DNA from: M3007 sp046160345
GTDB taxonomy: Bacteria; Bacteroidota; Bacteroidia; Chitinophagales; Saprospiraceae
NCBI GenBank assembly: GCA_046160345.1
Contig: JBJXGO010000166.1
Span: 1-43,419 of the forward strand
Reading direction: 5' to 3'
DNA length: 43,419 bases
This document shows, piece after piece, positions 7,424 to 16,337 of the stretch. Both the position numbers and the translations under genes were made by a program. The notes under the pieces were generated by a model. The model was not told the DNA's origin. It was given only the letters and a program-made list of their open reading frames with translations, and searched no databases. Position 1 is the stretch's first letter. The number at the start of each line of letters is the position of its first letter.

Positions 7424-9559
7424 TTACCTTACCACAAATTTCAACCATACAGCCTGATTTTTAGACCGCATCTCTAGCAAATAGATACCTGCTGAACCTG
7501 GCGCTACAACAGAAAACCCTTGCTTCTCACCAAGCGATGCACTTCCCGACGACACGCTACGACCATAAGCGTCCCGCATAACCCATGCTATTTCATCCTG
7601 TTCAAAACCAGGGACATGAATGTCCAGGAAACTGCCCGGCCTGGCGGGGTTGGGGACGATCCTTGCGGAAATACTTGCTGGGAAAGGCTCCTCACTGCTG
7701 ATGGTGAAACAGGAGTCCTGAGTTTCGTAAGCACCGATGTCAACCCTTTCAAACCGGATACGAGATAATCCGTCCAAATCAGTTAAAAGCCCGGCGTTTG
7801 TAGTTGCTTCGTTGTTGCCCCTGTCCATTGCGGGAGAACATGCTTTTAATCGAAAATCATATCCAGTTGTATCCACAAAATCCGGATATACACCGATAAA
7901 GGTGCTGTCGCCAAGTGCTTGAACAAAATTGAACATTGAGAATTCATTCATTGGTTGTATGGTACAATAATTTATAAAAAACCAGTATCCTGCAATAATT
8001 GGGTGGTTGTTGTCCAACAGATAGGTAGGAGCATCCGGTTCCCAGATCACACAATTGTTGATAAACATCTTGTTGTAATAAACAGCTCCGGGCTGACTGA
8101 AGGAAGGATACCAACGTTTGCCAAACGGACGGCTCCCGTTCCTATAAAAAGTGCAGTTGGTAACTTCCGTAACCACCTGAGATTGTTCGCCACTGCCTGC
8201 AAAAATGGCAGAGCCATTGTGGGCAAAAAGACAATTGTTGATGCGGGTATTGGCTTTATTCCCGCCGGCGTCAAAAGCAGCACAGTAAGCTGTAGGATTT
8301 TCAATATCTATATTTCCAATAAATGCACATCTTTCCAATAAAACGTTGATTTCACTCTGTCCATAGGATAGAAATGCAGCTGTAAAGTATCCTCTTGCTT
8401 TATTATTAATAAATTGACATTTCAATAATTCAGCATTTACTTTTTCATTATTGGAAATCGCTGCAGCAAACGCTGAACCCAAATCATTCTTAGACGTATT
8501 TTCGTAAAACAAACAATCCCACATACTCAGATTTAGGATTACATCTGGATGATCAGATGACTGTCCATCATAATAAAAACCTCCTCCTATAGGTGCTATG
8601 TTTTTTCTGAAGGTACAACTATCCAAAATAAGGTCGGTTGTGTATCCCCCAGGCTCATAAGTTGGAAGGCAAAAGCCGCCGCCTTGACCACCAAAAGCCG
8701 TATTTGAATCAAACAAGCAACGGCTCATTTGGATCTTCGACTGGTTTGAACGAGCAAAGTATATCCCACCACCATCAAGGTAGTAAACATAGTTTTGGGT
8801 AAATTTACAATCTTCAATTAAAAAGGAATCGTTGACTCCCGTAGGGCCTTCTTTCATAATTGCACCGCCATAAAACTTTGCCTGATTTTGGTCAAATACA
8901 CAATTAAAAAAAACAGGATTAACTAAGTTTTCAGACATAAAAGGGTCGTCCAGATCGTGAAAGCTGGCAAATATTGCTCCGCCAGCCTCGCCAGCCTGAT
9001 TGTTTTCAAACAAGCAATTAGCAATTGTAGGGCGCGAATTTGCCAAAAGAGAACTGCCTACCAAATAAAGTCCCGCACCATTTGGATCAGAGCTGGCATC
9101 GACTGCCCCAACAGAAAACCCATCTGAAATTATAAAACCGTCCAATAGCGTATTATCATCTAAACCTTTGCCTCGTAAAACATGATAAGAATTGTCTGTT
9201 TGGATAGCGGTATCCCCAATATTGCCGCTTAAACGGGTCGGGTTCAGGGCTGGGTCTCGTTGATCGGCAGAAATTTCTGTACCCGTAAAACCACCGATGA
9301 GCTTAACACCGTTTTTCAATTCAAACGACATGCTTCGGTTAGCAGAAGTAGTTGGGAAATAGGTGCCTTTGGCAACCCAAATTTGGTGCCCATATCCAGC
9401 AGCGTTCAGGGCCGATTGTAAATCCAGAAAGGCATCACTCCAACTTGTGCCGTTTTGTAGCCCAGACATTGCAGCTTGATTTACAAAGTGGGTTTGTTGG
9501 CTGTTTAAATCAGGAAGAGACAAGAAAACAGCAGCTATAAAAAAATAAAGCTTGCGCAT
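7424..9559 (-). CDS. Beta-helix (polymorphic outer membrane protein-like) T9SS surface protein
   Basis: 711 residues and intact. Signal peptide about 1-20 (ending LNSQQT), then FVNQAAMSGLQNGTSWSDAFLDLQSAL and WVAKGTYFPTT, a domain shared with the downstream paralogue. Residues ~110-560 form a right-handed parallel beta-helix with repeated CxFxxNxA and GGGIYF-like turns, then LTDLDGLSRIRFERVDIGAYETQDSCF, and a T9SS sorting domain to the end (IVPNPARPGSFLDI...YLLEMRSKNQAVWLKFVVR). Exported to the cell surface; binding partner unknown. Only 15 nt separate it from the paralogue, so both are probably one transcript starting after the terminator at 9606-9653. Confidence 0.85.
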   Translation of the reverse strand: MRKLYFFIAAVFLSLPDLNSQQTHFVNQAAMSGLQNGTSWSDAFLDLQSALNAAGYGHQIWVAKGTYFPTTSANRSMSFELKNGVKLIGGFTGTEISADQRDPALNPTRLSGNIGDTAIQTDNSYHVLRGKGLDDNTLLDGFIISDGFSVGAVDASSDPNGAGLYLVGSSLLANSRPTIANCLFENNQAGEAGGAIFASFHDLDDPFMSENLVNPVFFNCVFDQNQAKFYGGAIMKEGPTGVNDSFLIEDCKFTQNYVYYLDGGGIYFARSNQSKIQMSRCLFDSNTAFGGQGGGFCLPTYEPGGYTTDLILDSCTFRKNIAPIGGGFYYDGQSSDHPDVILNLSMWDCLFYENTSKNDLGSAFAAAISNNEKVNAELLKCQFINNKARGYFTAAFLSYGQSEINVLLERCAFIGNIDIENPTAYCAAFDAGGNKANTRINNCLFAHNGSAIFAGSGEQSQVVTEVTNCTFYRNGSRPFGKRWYPSFSQPGAVYYNKMFINNCVIWEPDAPTYLLDNNHPIIAGYWFFINYCTIQPMNEFSMFNFVQALGDSTFIGVYPDFVDTTGYDFRLKACSPAMDRGNNEATTNAGLLTDLDGLSRIRFERVDIGAYETQDSCFTISSEEPFPASISARIVPNPARPGSFLDIHVPGFEQDEIAWVMRDAYGRSVSSGSASLGEKQGFSVVAPGSAGIYLLEMRSKNQAVWLKFVVR

Positions 9560-9605
9560 GGCAGAAAAGTGTTTGGCAGGTGACTTGAAAGTGTGGAAAG
9601 CGAAA

Positions 9606-9653
9606 AAGCCGCCCCGAGAAGGATGTAAAATACATCCATTGTCGAGGCGGCTA
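9606..9653 (-). terminator. Terminator of the metalloprotease gene
   Basis: Long inverted repeat (GCCGCC...GGCGGC, arms about 20 nt with a few mismatches, small loop) followed on the reverse strand by TTTTT. It separates the metalloprotease gene from the beta-helix genes. Confidence 0.75.
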
Positions 9654-9666
9654 GTAGAATTTGGGG

Positions 9667-12012
9667 TTACTTTTTGACAAGCTTCCCCCTATACATTGTC
9701 CCTTCAGATGCTATGAAATAAGTATAAATGCCGGGTGGGTAGTGCTCCAGCCCTGACATTTGAATATCATTTTGGCCTTGAGAAAGGTACGCACCCCTCT
9801 CTGATATCAATCTACCGTCTATATTGAATACCCGGATTTTTACAAACGCATCCTCTCCTAACTCAAAGCTGAAATCAACAATCCCACCAAAAGGGTTGGG
9901 AATTGCATTAGCATTTTTCAATTGAAGGTTTGCGTTAGTTCTTTCATTGGTTCTACCACCTTTCATTTCATTCAAATTGACGGCATTCAAAGTCAGGTTT
10001 ACACTAATTTCTTCACCTGAAACATTGTAAAACTTTAAAGGAGTGACTGAGGCATTCAGTTGAAGCAGGTTCTCCAAGGAAGATATTGGGTTAAGTGCTT
10101 GCATAGTAAACTCAAACAAGACCTTGTTGTTGATTGCCAAACCTTCTCCATTCGGAGAAAACCACAAAGCATTCAAATGGCTAATGCCCGTTTCTGACCC
10201 GCCGCCATTGATAAGATGAAGGTTGTCCGGGTCAAAGGTACTGGCTGTATTGCCTGACAAAAATGAGCCTACCTGCAAATCGCTGGCGGGGAAACTTGTC
10301 CCAAATTGCCATGCAACAACCTCTTGTGAAGCATGGGCAATTACTTGTATTTTTTTAAACGCACCTTGGCTGATTGCAATTGGAAAGCCAGTTTCACTAT
10401 CGAATTCGTCCTCCGAGGGTGGAGGTTCTTGCAATCCATTAACATCAGCAGAGCAGTTTACATCCCCAACTTTTACTCCTGTGAACGACCAGGTGTTTTC
10501 AACTTGGGCTAAAGGATCCGTTGGAATAACCGTAATGTGGTCCATCCAGGTACAAGTGTTCGGAATTGGTGGAGGGGGAGCACCTGGATTTAAGGGGTTG
10601 GGCGGACATAGATATTCCCTTTCGGCAGTACTTCCTCCAAACGGGTCCAAAATCGTAGCGGTAAAAGGATTTGCATTAAACTGGTTTCTAAAGCCCGCAT
10701 TGCCCAAAAAAAGATTTGGGATGTATCTCCAGCTCCTATCCTCAGCAAAAATGGAATCAATCCCTAAAATAACCTTTCGAATTGTAACAATGTCAAAGGT
10801 GGTGACAGAGCCACTATTATTAGCATCTCCGGCTATCTTTTTAAAGGGGCTATCAAAAGTATCAATTCCAAGAATGTGCTTGCTGAGGAGTACTAAGTCA
10901 TACGTAGTCACCCCGTTCAGCGGATAGGTAAAATCCAGGTCTGGCAGGATGCTGCGTTTACCAATTCCAATACTACATGAAGCCGCAGGCTTAATATCGT
11001 AATTCCCTATGCCATCAGTAAAGTCAAAGCAGTTTTGGGGAGCTTCCCTTACTATTACTTTTAGTTCGCTAAAGGGGTCTGGAAACTGGTTCATGCCTGT
11101 TATACAGTGGTTGAGTATTTTTCCTGTCTTAATAGCACATTCTTCAGGTATTTCGTGGAGTGCTTCATAGTTGTCGTCATAATTATAAAGTGTGAGCATT
11201 CTTTCAGCTTGATCATCCGTGAAACGGTTGGTGCACCCGAGGTAGTCGCTCATCAACAAACTTTGATCGGGACTATACGGTACACCTAGTGGGTCAGGGT
11301 CATCGCAAGTCACTGTAGTGCAAGCAGTATCTTCATAGCAAACATTTTCTAAATCAGCGGGAGTGTCACAAAAACCATCCCCTGTATGTTGGCAAGTAAC
11401 CGAATCACCATTTATCAATACTGGAGAATTGACATATTGAGTAGCAGGGTTCGCATAAGTGTGCGGGAGCCCGAAGTAATGACCTAGTTCATGGCCTATT
11501 ATCTCATTTGACACAGCGCTAAAATAAACTGCCGAGTTCTCATTGTATTGGAATCGTTCGTGGGTATAACCAGCAGGGGTCCTGATGCCAACGGTAATGT
11601 CACGTACCAAAAACACTTTGACACAATGGCTTACGATTGGATCATAATTAGCGTTAACAAAATTATGTAGCCCTGTAGCTTCGGTGACTAAATCCAGGTG
11701 ATAGTAATCGCTACTATCAATGAATTCAGAGCCACAAACAGAGAATTCAAATATGCCATCAAAATATTGATTAATTATCCCGAGATGCTGAGTAAAATCA
11801 TACCCCGGATGGTTAGTTGATCCATCTGTTTCTCGAATTTGAAAAAAATAAATTGAGATAGGAATAGGCGCCCCACTCGCAACAATTGGATTGTTAGGCA
11901 AGCTTGCCAAAATCTGCTCCATTTGGGCAGGCGGAAAATCAGGGGTGCCACATTCCATGCCCTGGGCAGTAAGCTTACTTGTTGTCAAAGTTAAGCATAG
12001 AGCACCGAGCAC
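9667..12012 (-). CDS. M43-type zinc metalloprotease with dockerin-like domain and T9SS sorting domain
   Basis: Secreted peptidase of the pappalysin/M43 type: HELGHYFGLPH at 174-184 is the HExxHxxGxxH zinc site (H174, E175, H178, H184), followed by Cys-rich VTCQHTGDGFCDTP and a later LLMSDY segment that may supply the Met-turn. A dockerin-like pair of helices (GVTTYDLVLLSKHILGID and SGSVTTFDIVTIRKVILGID) lies near 365-440, then a cohesin-like beta region, and a T9SS domain ends the protein (AIPNPFGGIVDFSF...GKLVKK). The given start is a GTG inside a 7-bp repeat, and the resulting signal peptide lacks its basic N-terminus. An ATG at 12049 would give a complete signal peptide if one 7-bp unit were absent (see finding). 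Confidence 0.85.
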   Translation of the reverse strand: MLGALCLTLTTSKLTAQGMECGTPDFPPAQMEQILASLPNNPIVASGAPIPISIYFFQIRETDGSTNHPGYDFTQHLGIINQYFDGIFEFSVCGSEFIDSSDYYHLDLVTEATGLHNFVNANYDPIVSHCVKVFLVRDITVGIRTPAGYTHERFQYNENSAVYFSAVSNEIIGHELGHYFGLPHTYANPATQYVNSPVLINGDSVTCQHTGDGFCDTPADLENVCYEDTACTTVTCDDPDPLGVPYSPDQSLLMSDYLGCTNRFTDDQAERMLTLYNYDDNYEALHEIPEECAIKTGKILNHCITGMNQFPDPFSELKVIVREAPQNCFDFTDGIGNYDIKPAASCSIGIGKRSILPDLDFTYPLNGVTTYDLVLLSKHILGIDTFDSPFKKIAGDANNSGSVTTFDIVTIRKVILGIDSIFAEDRSWRYIPNLFLGNAGFRNQFNANPFTATILDPFGGSTAEREYLCPPNPLNPGAPPPPIPNTCTWMDHITVIPTDPLAQVENTWSFTGVKVGDVNCSADVNGLQEPPPSEDEFDSETGFPIAISQGAFKKIQVIAHASQEVVAWQFGTSFPASDLQVGSFLSGNTASTFDPDNLHLINGGGSETGISHLNALWFSPNGEGLAINNKVLFEFTMQALNPISSLENLLQLNASVTPLKFYNVSGEEISVNLTLNAVNLNEMKGGRTNERTNANLQLKNANAIPNPFGGIVDFSFELGEDAFVKIRVFNIDGRLISERGAYLSQGQNDIQMSGLEHYPPGIYTYFIASEGTMYRGKLVKK

Positions 12013-12024
12013 CGAGCACCGAGC
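12001..12024. repeat. Heptanucleotide tandem repeat in the signal-peptide region of the metalloprotease gene
   Basis: Three units AGCACCG plus partial AGC (coding strand GGTGCTC). The unit is not a multiple of three, so each gain or loss changes the frame between ATG 12049 and the body of the gene. Confidence 0.85.
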
Positions 12025-12210
12025 AAAAATCGAAAGTTTTAGCCATCATGGTAAAAGGTTTTAAATAAGAGGGCACGAAATAGTGTCCCGGTGGCTAAGG
12101 TAAACAACCGGTTCGGGCGGGCGGGTGAGAAATTAGATGTTTGCCTAATTTAGGCATAATGAGACTGGTGTCTTTTATCGCAAAACGCAAAAAAACAGGA
12201 GCATAAAAAT

Positions 12211-12248
12211 ACAAAGCCGCCATTCCGGGTTCAGAATAGCGGCTTTGT
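12211..12248 (-). terminator. clpC terminator
   Basis: Inverted repeat ACAAAGCCGCCATTC with a one-mismatch complement and an 8-nt loop, followed on the reverse strand by a T-rich stretch (ATTTTTA). Lies 23 nt after the clpC stop. Confidence 0.75.
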
Positions 12249-12270
12249 ACAGTCCGTACAAATTGAATTA

Positions 12271-14856
12271 TCAATTGTCGCTCGCCGTCACATCTCCCTC
12301 TGCTTCCAAGGCCAATGTGCCGCCTGCACCCAGCGCTTTAGGCTCGGCGGCAAGGGCAATCATTAACCCGTCTTTCGCTTCATTGAGCGTAGCCAGCAAG
12401 GCAGTGCCTTCTGCCGGGTTTTCGCCGAGAATAAACTCTGCAAGCGGGTCTTCAACGTATTTTTGAATAGCGCGGTGCAGCGGGCGAGCGCCAAACTGTG
12501 GGTCGTAACCTTTCTCCGACACAAATTCCTTGGCTTCTTCGCTGAGCGCGAGCGTGAACTTCATATTGTTCAAGCGCAGGGTGAGGTTCGCCAATGCGTT
12601 GTCTATGATTTTGAATATCTCGGGTTTGCCCAGTGAATTGAATACCATTACATCGTCTATCCGATTGAGGAATTCGGGAGAGAAGGTCTTTTTCAAGGCA
12701 TTCTGAATCACTACTTTGGCGTTGTCTTCGGCAGCATCCAAACGTGCCTGCGTGGCAAAACCCACGCCCTGACCAAAGTCTTTGAGCTGGCGCGCACCAA
12801 TATTGGAGGTCATGATCACCAGGGTGTTCTTAAAGTCCACCTTGCGGCCCATGCCATCGGTCAACTGTCCGTCGTCCAGCACTTGAAGCAGGATGTTGAA
12901 CACGTCCGGGTGTGCTTTTTCAATCTCGTCCAGGAGTACCACGGAATAGGGTTTGCGCCGCACTTTTTCCGTCAATTGGCCCCCTTCCTCGTAACCGACA
13001 TAGCCTGGAGGTGCGCCAATGAGCCGGCTTACGGTGAATTTTTCCATGTACTCGCTCATGTCAATCCGAAGTAAACTGTCTTCTGAATCAAAGAGATAGC
13101 GCGCAAGGGCACGGGCGAGTTCGGTTTTCCCAACCCCGGTAGGACCCAAAAATATGAATGAACCAATTGGCTTTCTCGGGTCTTTCAGCCCTACGCGGTT
13201 GCGTTGAATGGCCTTGGAAATTTTAATCACGCTTTCGTCTTGTCCGATGACCATCTTGCGCAGGTCATCGGCCATCAGCACCAGTTTTTTGCTTTCGCTT
13301 TGGCCCACTTTGCGCACAGGAATGCCGGTCATCATCGCCACGATTTCAGCGATCTCTTCTTCGCCAACGGGGTACCGTGCCACTTTGCTTTCTTCATCCC
13401 ATTGTGACTTTGAAAAATCAAGCTGGCGTACCTGACGGCTTTCAAGGTCGCGAAGATTGGCCGCGTCTTCGTAATTCTGGTTTTTCACCGCGTAGTTTTT
13501 ACGCTCCCGAATGGCCTCGATCTCTTTTTCGAGTTCTTCGATATGCTGCGGCACGACGATATTTTTCAAATGGACGCGCGCGCCCACCTCGTCGAGTACG
13601 TCAATGGCCTTGTCGGGCAAAAAACGATCCGTGATATAACGGTCGCTGAGTCGCACACATGCCACAATGGCTTCATCGGAATAACTGACGTTGTGGAACT
13701 CCTCGTACTTTGATTGGATATTTCGGAGAATATGGATGCTTTCATCTTGTGTGGGCGGCTCCACCAACACTTTTTGGAAGCGGCGGTCCAGGGCGCCGTC
13801 TTTCTCGATATACTGACGGTATTCATCGAGTGTGCTGGCCCCAATGCATTGGAGTTCGCCGCGCGCGAGGGCTGGTTTGAATATATTGGAAGCGTCGAGA
13901 CTGCCTGATGCTCCGCCCGCACCGACCATGGTGTGTATCTCGTCGATGAAAAGAATGACATCGCGGTTTTTCTCCAGTTCGACCATGATGGCCTTGATGC
14001 GTTCTTCAAACTGACCGCGGTATTTGGTGCCCGCTACCAGGGCGGCTAAGTCCAACATTACCAGGCGTTTGTTGTGAAGCGTGCGGCTTACTTTTTTCTG
14101 TATGATGCGCAGCGCAAGGCCTTCTACAATGGCTGTTTTGCCCACACCTGGCTCGCCAATGAGCACAGGGTTGTTCTTTTTGCGGCGGCTTAGAATCTGG
14201 CTCACCCGCTCTATTTCACGCTCGCGCCCGATGATCGGGTCAAGTTTGCCTTCTTCGGCTAGTTTGGTAAAATCGCGGCCAAAATTGTCGAGCACCGGCG
14301 TGCGACTTTTTTCCTGACGTTTTTGAGATGGAGTTTGGTATGTGCCGCGTTCCTCGTCAAAATCGCCTTCGGATTGGGCCGATATTTTGGGCTGTGCGAG
14401 GTCTTGTTCGGATCGCACATATTCCAGTTCCTTTTTGAAAGAATCGTAGTCCACGTCGTATTCGTTTAATAGTTTGGTGCTGCCGATATCTGTATATTTC
14501 AGCATGGCAAGCATCAGGTGTTCGGGATGCACCTCTTCTGTTTTGGTCATTTTTGCCTCCACAAATGTAGCCTTTAAAACCCGTTGAACCTGGGTGGTCA
14601 TTGCACATTCGCCCACATAAAGGTTTTCAGCCGGAGGGAAGTTTGAGTACCGGGGAATAGAACGCTCAATGCGTTTTTTAAGGTCATTTACATCCACTAA
14701 AAGTGAATCAAGCACGCGAACGGGCAAACTGTCGCGTTCAGCCAGGATTCCCAGGAGCAAGTGCTCCGTACCAACATAATCATGGCCCAGTCGTCGGGCT
14801 TCTTGCCCGCTCTGGTTGATGATCTGTTTTACAACTGGAGAAAATTTATTATTCAT
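12271..14856 (-). CDS. clpC: ATP-dependent Clp protease ATP-binding subunit ClpC
   Basis: Hsp100/AAA+ unfoldase that feeds proteins to ClpP. At 861 residues it has the ClpC plan: two N-terminal Clp repeats (about 1-150), first AAA+ domain with Walker A GEPGVGKT at 234-241 and Walker B VILFIDEIH, a UVR segment (NYEDAANLRDLE, about 445-490) that separates ClpC from ClpA/ClpB, and second AAA+ domain with GPTGVGKT near 570 and LLDEIEKAHPDV. The C-terminal D2-small domain contains FGARPLHRAIQKYVEDPLAEFIL. No ClpP gene is in the window. It stands alone on the reverse strand with its own terminator and a 398-bp upstream gap that should hold its promoter. Confidence 0.96.
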   Translation of the reverse strand: MNNKFSPVVKQIINQSGQEARRLGHDYVGTEHLLLGILAERDSLPVRVLDSLLVDVNDLKKRIERSIPRYSNFPPAENLYVGECAMTTQVQRVLKATFVEAKMTKTEEVHPEHLMLAMLKYTDIGSTKLLNEYDVDYDSFKKELEYVRSEQDLAQPKISAQSEGDFDEERGTYQTPSQKRQEKSRTPVLDNFGRDFTKLAEEGKLDPIIGREREIERVSQILSRRKKNNPVLIGEPGVGKTAIVEGLALRIIQKKVSRTLHNKRLVMLDLAALVAGTKYRGQFEERIKAIMVELEKNRDVILFIDEIHTMVGAGGASGSLDASNIFKPALARGELQCIGASTLDEYRQYIEKDGALDRRFQKVLVEPPTQDESIHILRNIQSKYEEFHNVSYSDEAIVACVRLSDRYITDRFLPDKAIDVLDEVGARVHLKNIVVPQHIEELEKEIEAIRERKNYAVKNQNYEDAANLRDLESRQVRQLDFSKSQWDEESKVARYPVGEEEIAEIVAMMTGIPVRKVGQSESKKLVLMADDLRKMVIGQDESVIKISKAIQRNRVGLKDPRKPIGSFIFLGPTGVGKTELARALARYLFDSEDSLLRIDMSEYMEKFTVSRLIGAPPGYVGYEEGGQLTEKVRRKPYSVVLLDEIEKAHPDVFNILLQVLDDGQLTDGMGRKVDFKNTLVIMTSNIGARQLKDFGQGVGFATQARLDAAEDNAKVVIQNALKKTFSPEFLNRIDDVMVFNSLGKPEIFKIIDNALANLTLRLNNMKFTLALSEEAKEFVSEKGYDPQFGARPLHRAIQKYVEDPLAEFILGENPAEGTALLATLNEAKDGLMIALAAEPKALGAGGTLALEAEGDVTASDN

Positions 14857-15154
14857 AAAACATTCTTAATCAAATTGTTTTTGTTTTTTCGCTTGGGTTA
14901 AAAGCCAGGATGGGCTGCCTTTGAGATTGGAATAACGAACAAATCTTTCAATAATTAGTTTGACTCCCGATTTTCATGAGACAATTTTAGGCGAATTGTT
15001 TGATACAAGCCAAGCTTTTGACCCAGACTTTAACATTTATTTCCATTCAGGGTTCAGGACGGAGATTCACTTTTTCAAAACTACAGGAACAAATGGCAAA
15101 AATCCGGCCGAAAGGAATTCGGCTGCCATGAAGTCATGACGGATGCCCATTTAA
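14857..15154. other. Intergenic region between divergent clpC and the STAS gene
   Basis: About 300 bp with no credible gene on either strand. It must carry the clpC promoter; on the reverse strand only partial TAnnTTTG-like matches are visible (around 14939-14946), so I do not call one. Confidence 0.4.
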
Positions 15155-15161
15155 ATTTTTC

Positions 15162-15192
15162 TTGAATAAAAACCCCGCAACCATTACATTTG
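15162..15192 (+). promoter_or_regulatory. Promoter of the STAS gene (TTG-N20-TACATTTG)
   Basis: TTG at 15162-15164 and TACATTTG at 15185-15192 fit the Bacteroidota -33/-7 pattern. It implies transcription from about 15199 and therefore favours the ATG at 15255 over the upstream in-frame start. Confidence 0.55.
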
Positions 15193-15254
15193 CCCCTCCA
15201 ACAACGTTTGAAAATGGATTCTTCAAGCATTCAAATTTTGACAATCACCCGTCT

Positions 15255-15626
15255 ATGAAATATCAGATCGATAAGCAGGAGCATTATTCCATACTTTCAC
15301 TTCAGGAGGAAAACCTTAATTCGTCCATTGCCCCCAAATTAAAAAGCGATTTAATCTTTCTTTCGCAGGAAGGAATCCGCAATATTATCCTCGATTTTAC
15401 CAACGTCAAATTTGTGGACAGCAGCGGACTCTCCGCCATTCTGACAGGTCACCGAATGTGGAAGCACACCGGCAGTTTCGTTTTGACAGGGAAACTGAAT
15501 CCAATGGTCCTCAAGCTCATCGAGATTTCCCGCCTCGAAACAATCCTTACAATAATTCCTACCATCAGCGAATCTATAGATTATGTGATGATGGAAGAAC
15601 TGGGACGGGAGATCGAAAGCGAATAA
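15255..15626 (+). CDS. STAS-domain protein, anti-sigma factor antagonist-like
   Basis: 123 residues from the ATG at 15255. A longer in-frame start at 15162 is rejected because the likely promoter overlaps it and the extra residues do not look like STAS. The fold pattern is clear: YSILSLQEENLNSSIAPKLKSDLIFL, then NIILDFTNVKFVDSSGLSAILTGHRMW with the conserved Ser pair (56-57) that is phosphorylated in SpoIIAA/RsbV relatives. Likely cytoplasmic partner of a serine kinase/anti-sigma or phosphatase encoded elsewhere; no kinase gene is adjacent, so the pathway is unknown. Confidence 0.85.
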   Translation: MKYQIDKQEHYSILSLQEENLNSSIAPKLKSDLIFLSQEGIRNIILDFTNVKFVDSSGLSAILTGHRMWKHTGSFVLTGKLNPMVLKLIEISRLETILTIIPTISESIDYVMMEELGREIESE

Positions 15627-15642
15627 ATTATTTTTCTTCAAA

Positions 15643-15689
15643 AAACAAAAGCGTTCTGCCATCTGACGGTTGCAGAACGCTTTTGTTTT
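15643..15689 (+). terminator. Terminator after the STAS gene
   Basis: Inverted repeat built on AAAAGCGTTCTGC and its complement (about 17 bp including A/T flanks), loop ~12 nt, followed by TTTTGTTTTT. Confidence 0.8.
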
Positions 15690-15810
15690 TCATGGAGACA
15701 AATGTCCAATATAAATTTTAACAGCATCTGGTATCGCAAAATAGAAACAAAGCGTGTAACTTTATCCCACCAAGGAGAAACCTGATCCGTTCACCAACCT
15801 GTACCGAATT

Positions 15811-16248
15811 ATGAAAGAAGTCGCATTTCGTTATGGCATTTGGATGTTTCTCAGCCTCACGGGATTCTTCCTGCTCATGCACCTTTTAGACATGAGCGAA
15901 AACTTCTACCTGCGTATTTTCAATGGCGCAATCCATTTGGGCCTGCTCTGGTTGGCCTTGCGGGCCTGGACGCGCGATCATCATGCAGGTACATCAGACG
16001 TTACCTCAGGAGTGGTCGTAGGGATGTTCACTTCCTTTATCGGGGTGGTGCCGTTCGCTTTTTTCATGGCGATATTTTTAGAATTCAACCCTGATCTGTT
16101 GGCCAGTATAAAAAGTCAAACGCAACTGGGTGAGTACCTCAACCCGGTTACTTCTTGCTTTTTCATTGTGGTAGAGGCCATTGCAATGAGCTTGATCGGT
16201 TCCTATATCATGGTGCGGATTTTGGACGCCATGCGGGAGCAGGCGTGA
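15811..16248 (+). CDS. Small four-TM membrane protein, DUF4199-like
   Basis: 145 residues with four hydrophobic segments (about 7-27, 34-50, 69-92 and 114-138), so an integral inner-membrane protein. The order of segments and short size recall DUF4199 proteins of Bacteroidota, a family without known function; the match is by pattern only. The second DUF4199-like gene in the window (40193) is closer to the family type. It stands between two terminators as a single gene. An AAGGAGAAACC stretch occurs upstream but ~30 nt before the start, too far to be its ribosome site. Confidence 0.6.
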   Translation: MKEVAFRYGIWMFLSLTGFFLLMHLLDMSENFYLRIFNGAIHLGLLWLALRAWTRDHHAGTSDVTSGVVVGMFTSFIGVVPFAFFMAIFLEFNPDLLASIKSQTQLGEYLNPVTSCFFIVVEAIAMSLIGSYIMVRILDAMREQA

Positions 16249-16252
16249 AATA

Positions 16253-16296
16253 AAATTGGTGGAGGCGCAACCTAAGGTCGCTCCACCACCAATTTA
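16253..16296. terminator. Bidirectional hairpin between the membrane protein gene and icd
   Basis: AAATTGGTGGAGGCG pairs with CGCTCCACCACCAATTT with a small bulge. It lies between convergent genes. Confidence 0.65.
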
Positions 16297-16337
16297 TCTG
16301 TCAATAGCGTCAAGGCCCTCCGGCTGGGTTCTAACCA

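Noticed and set aside
15162..15254. Upstream start of the STAS protein
   Set aside because: Overlaps the likely promoter, and the 31 extra residues have no STAS character.
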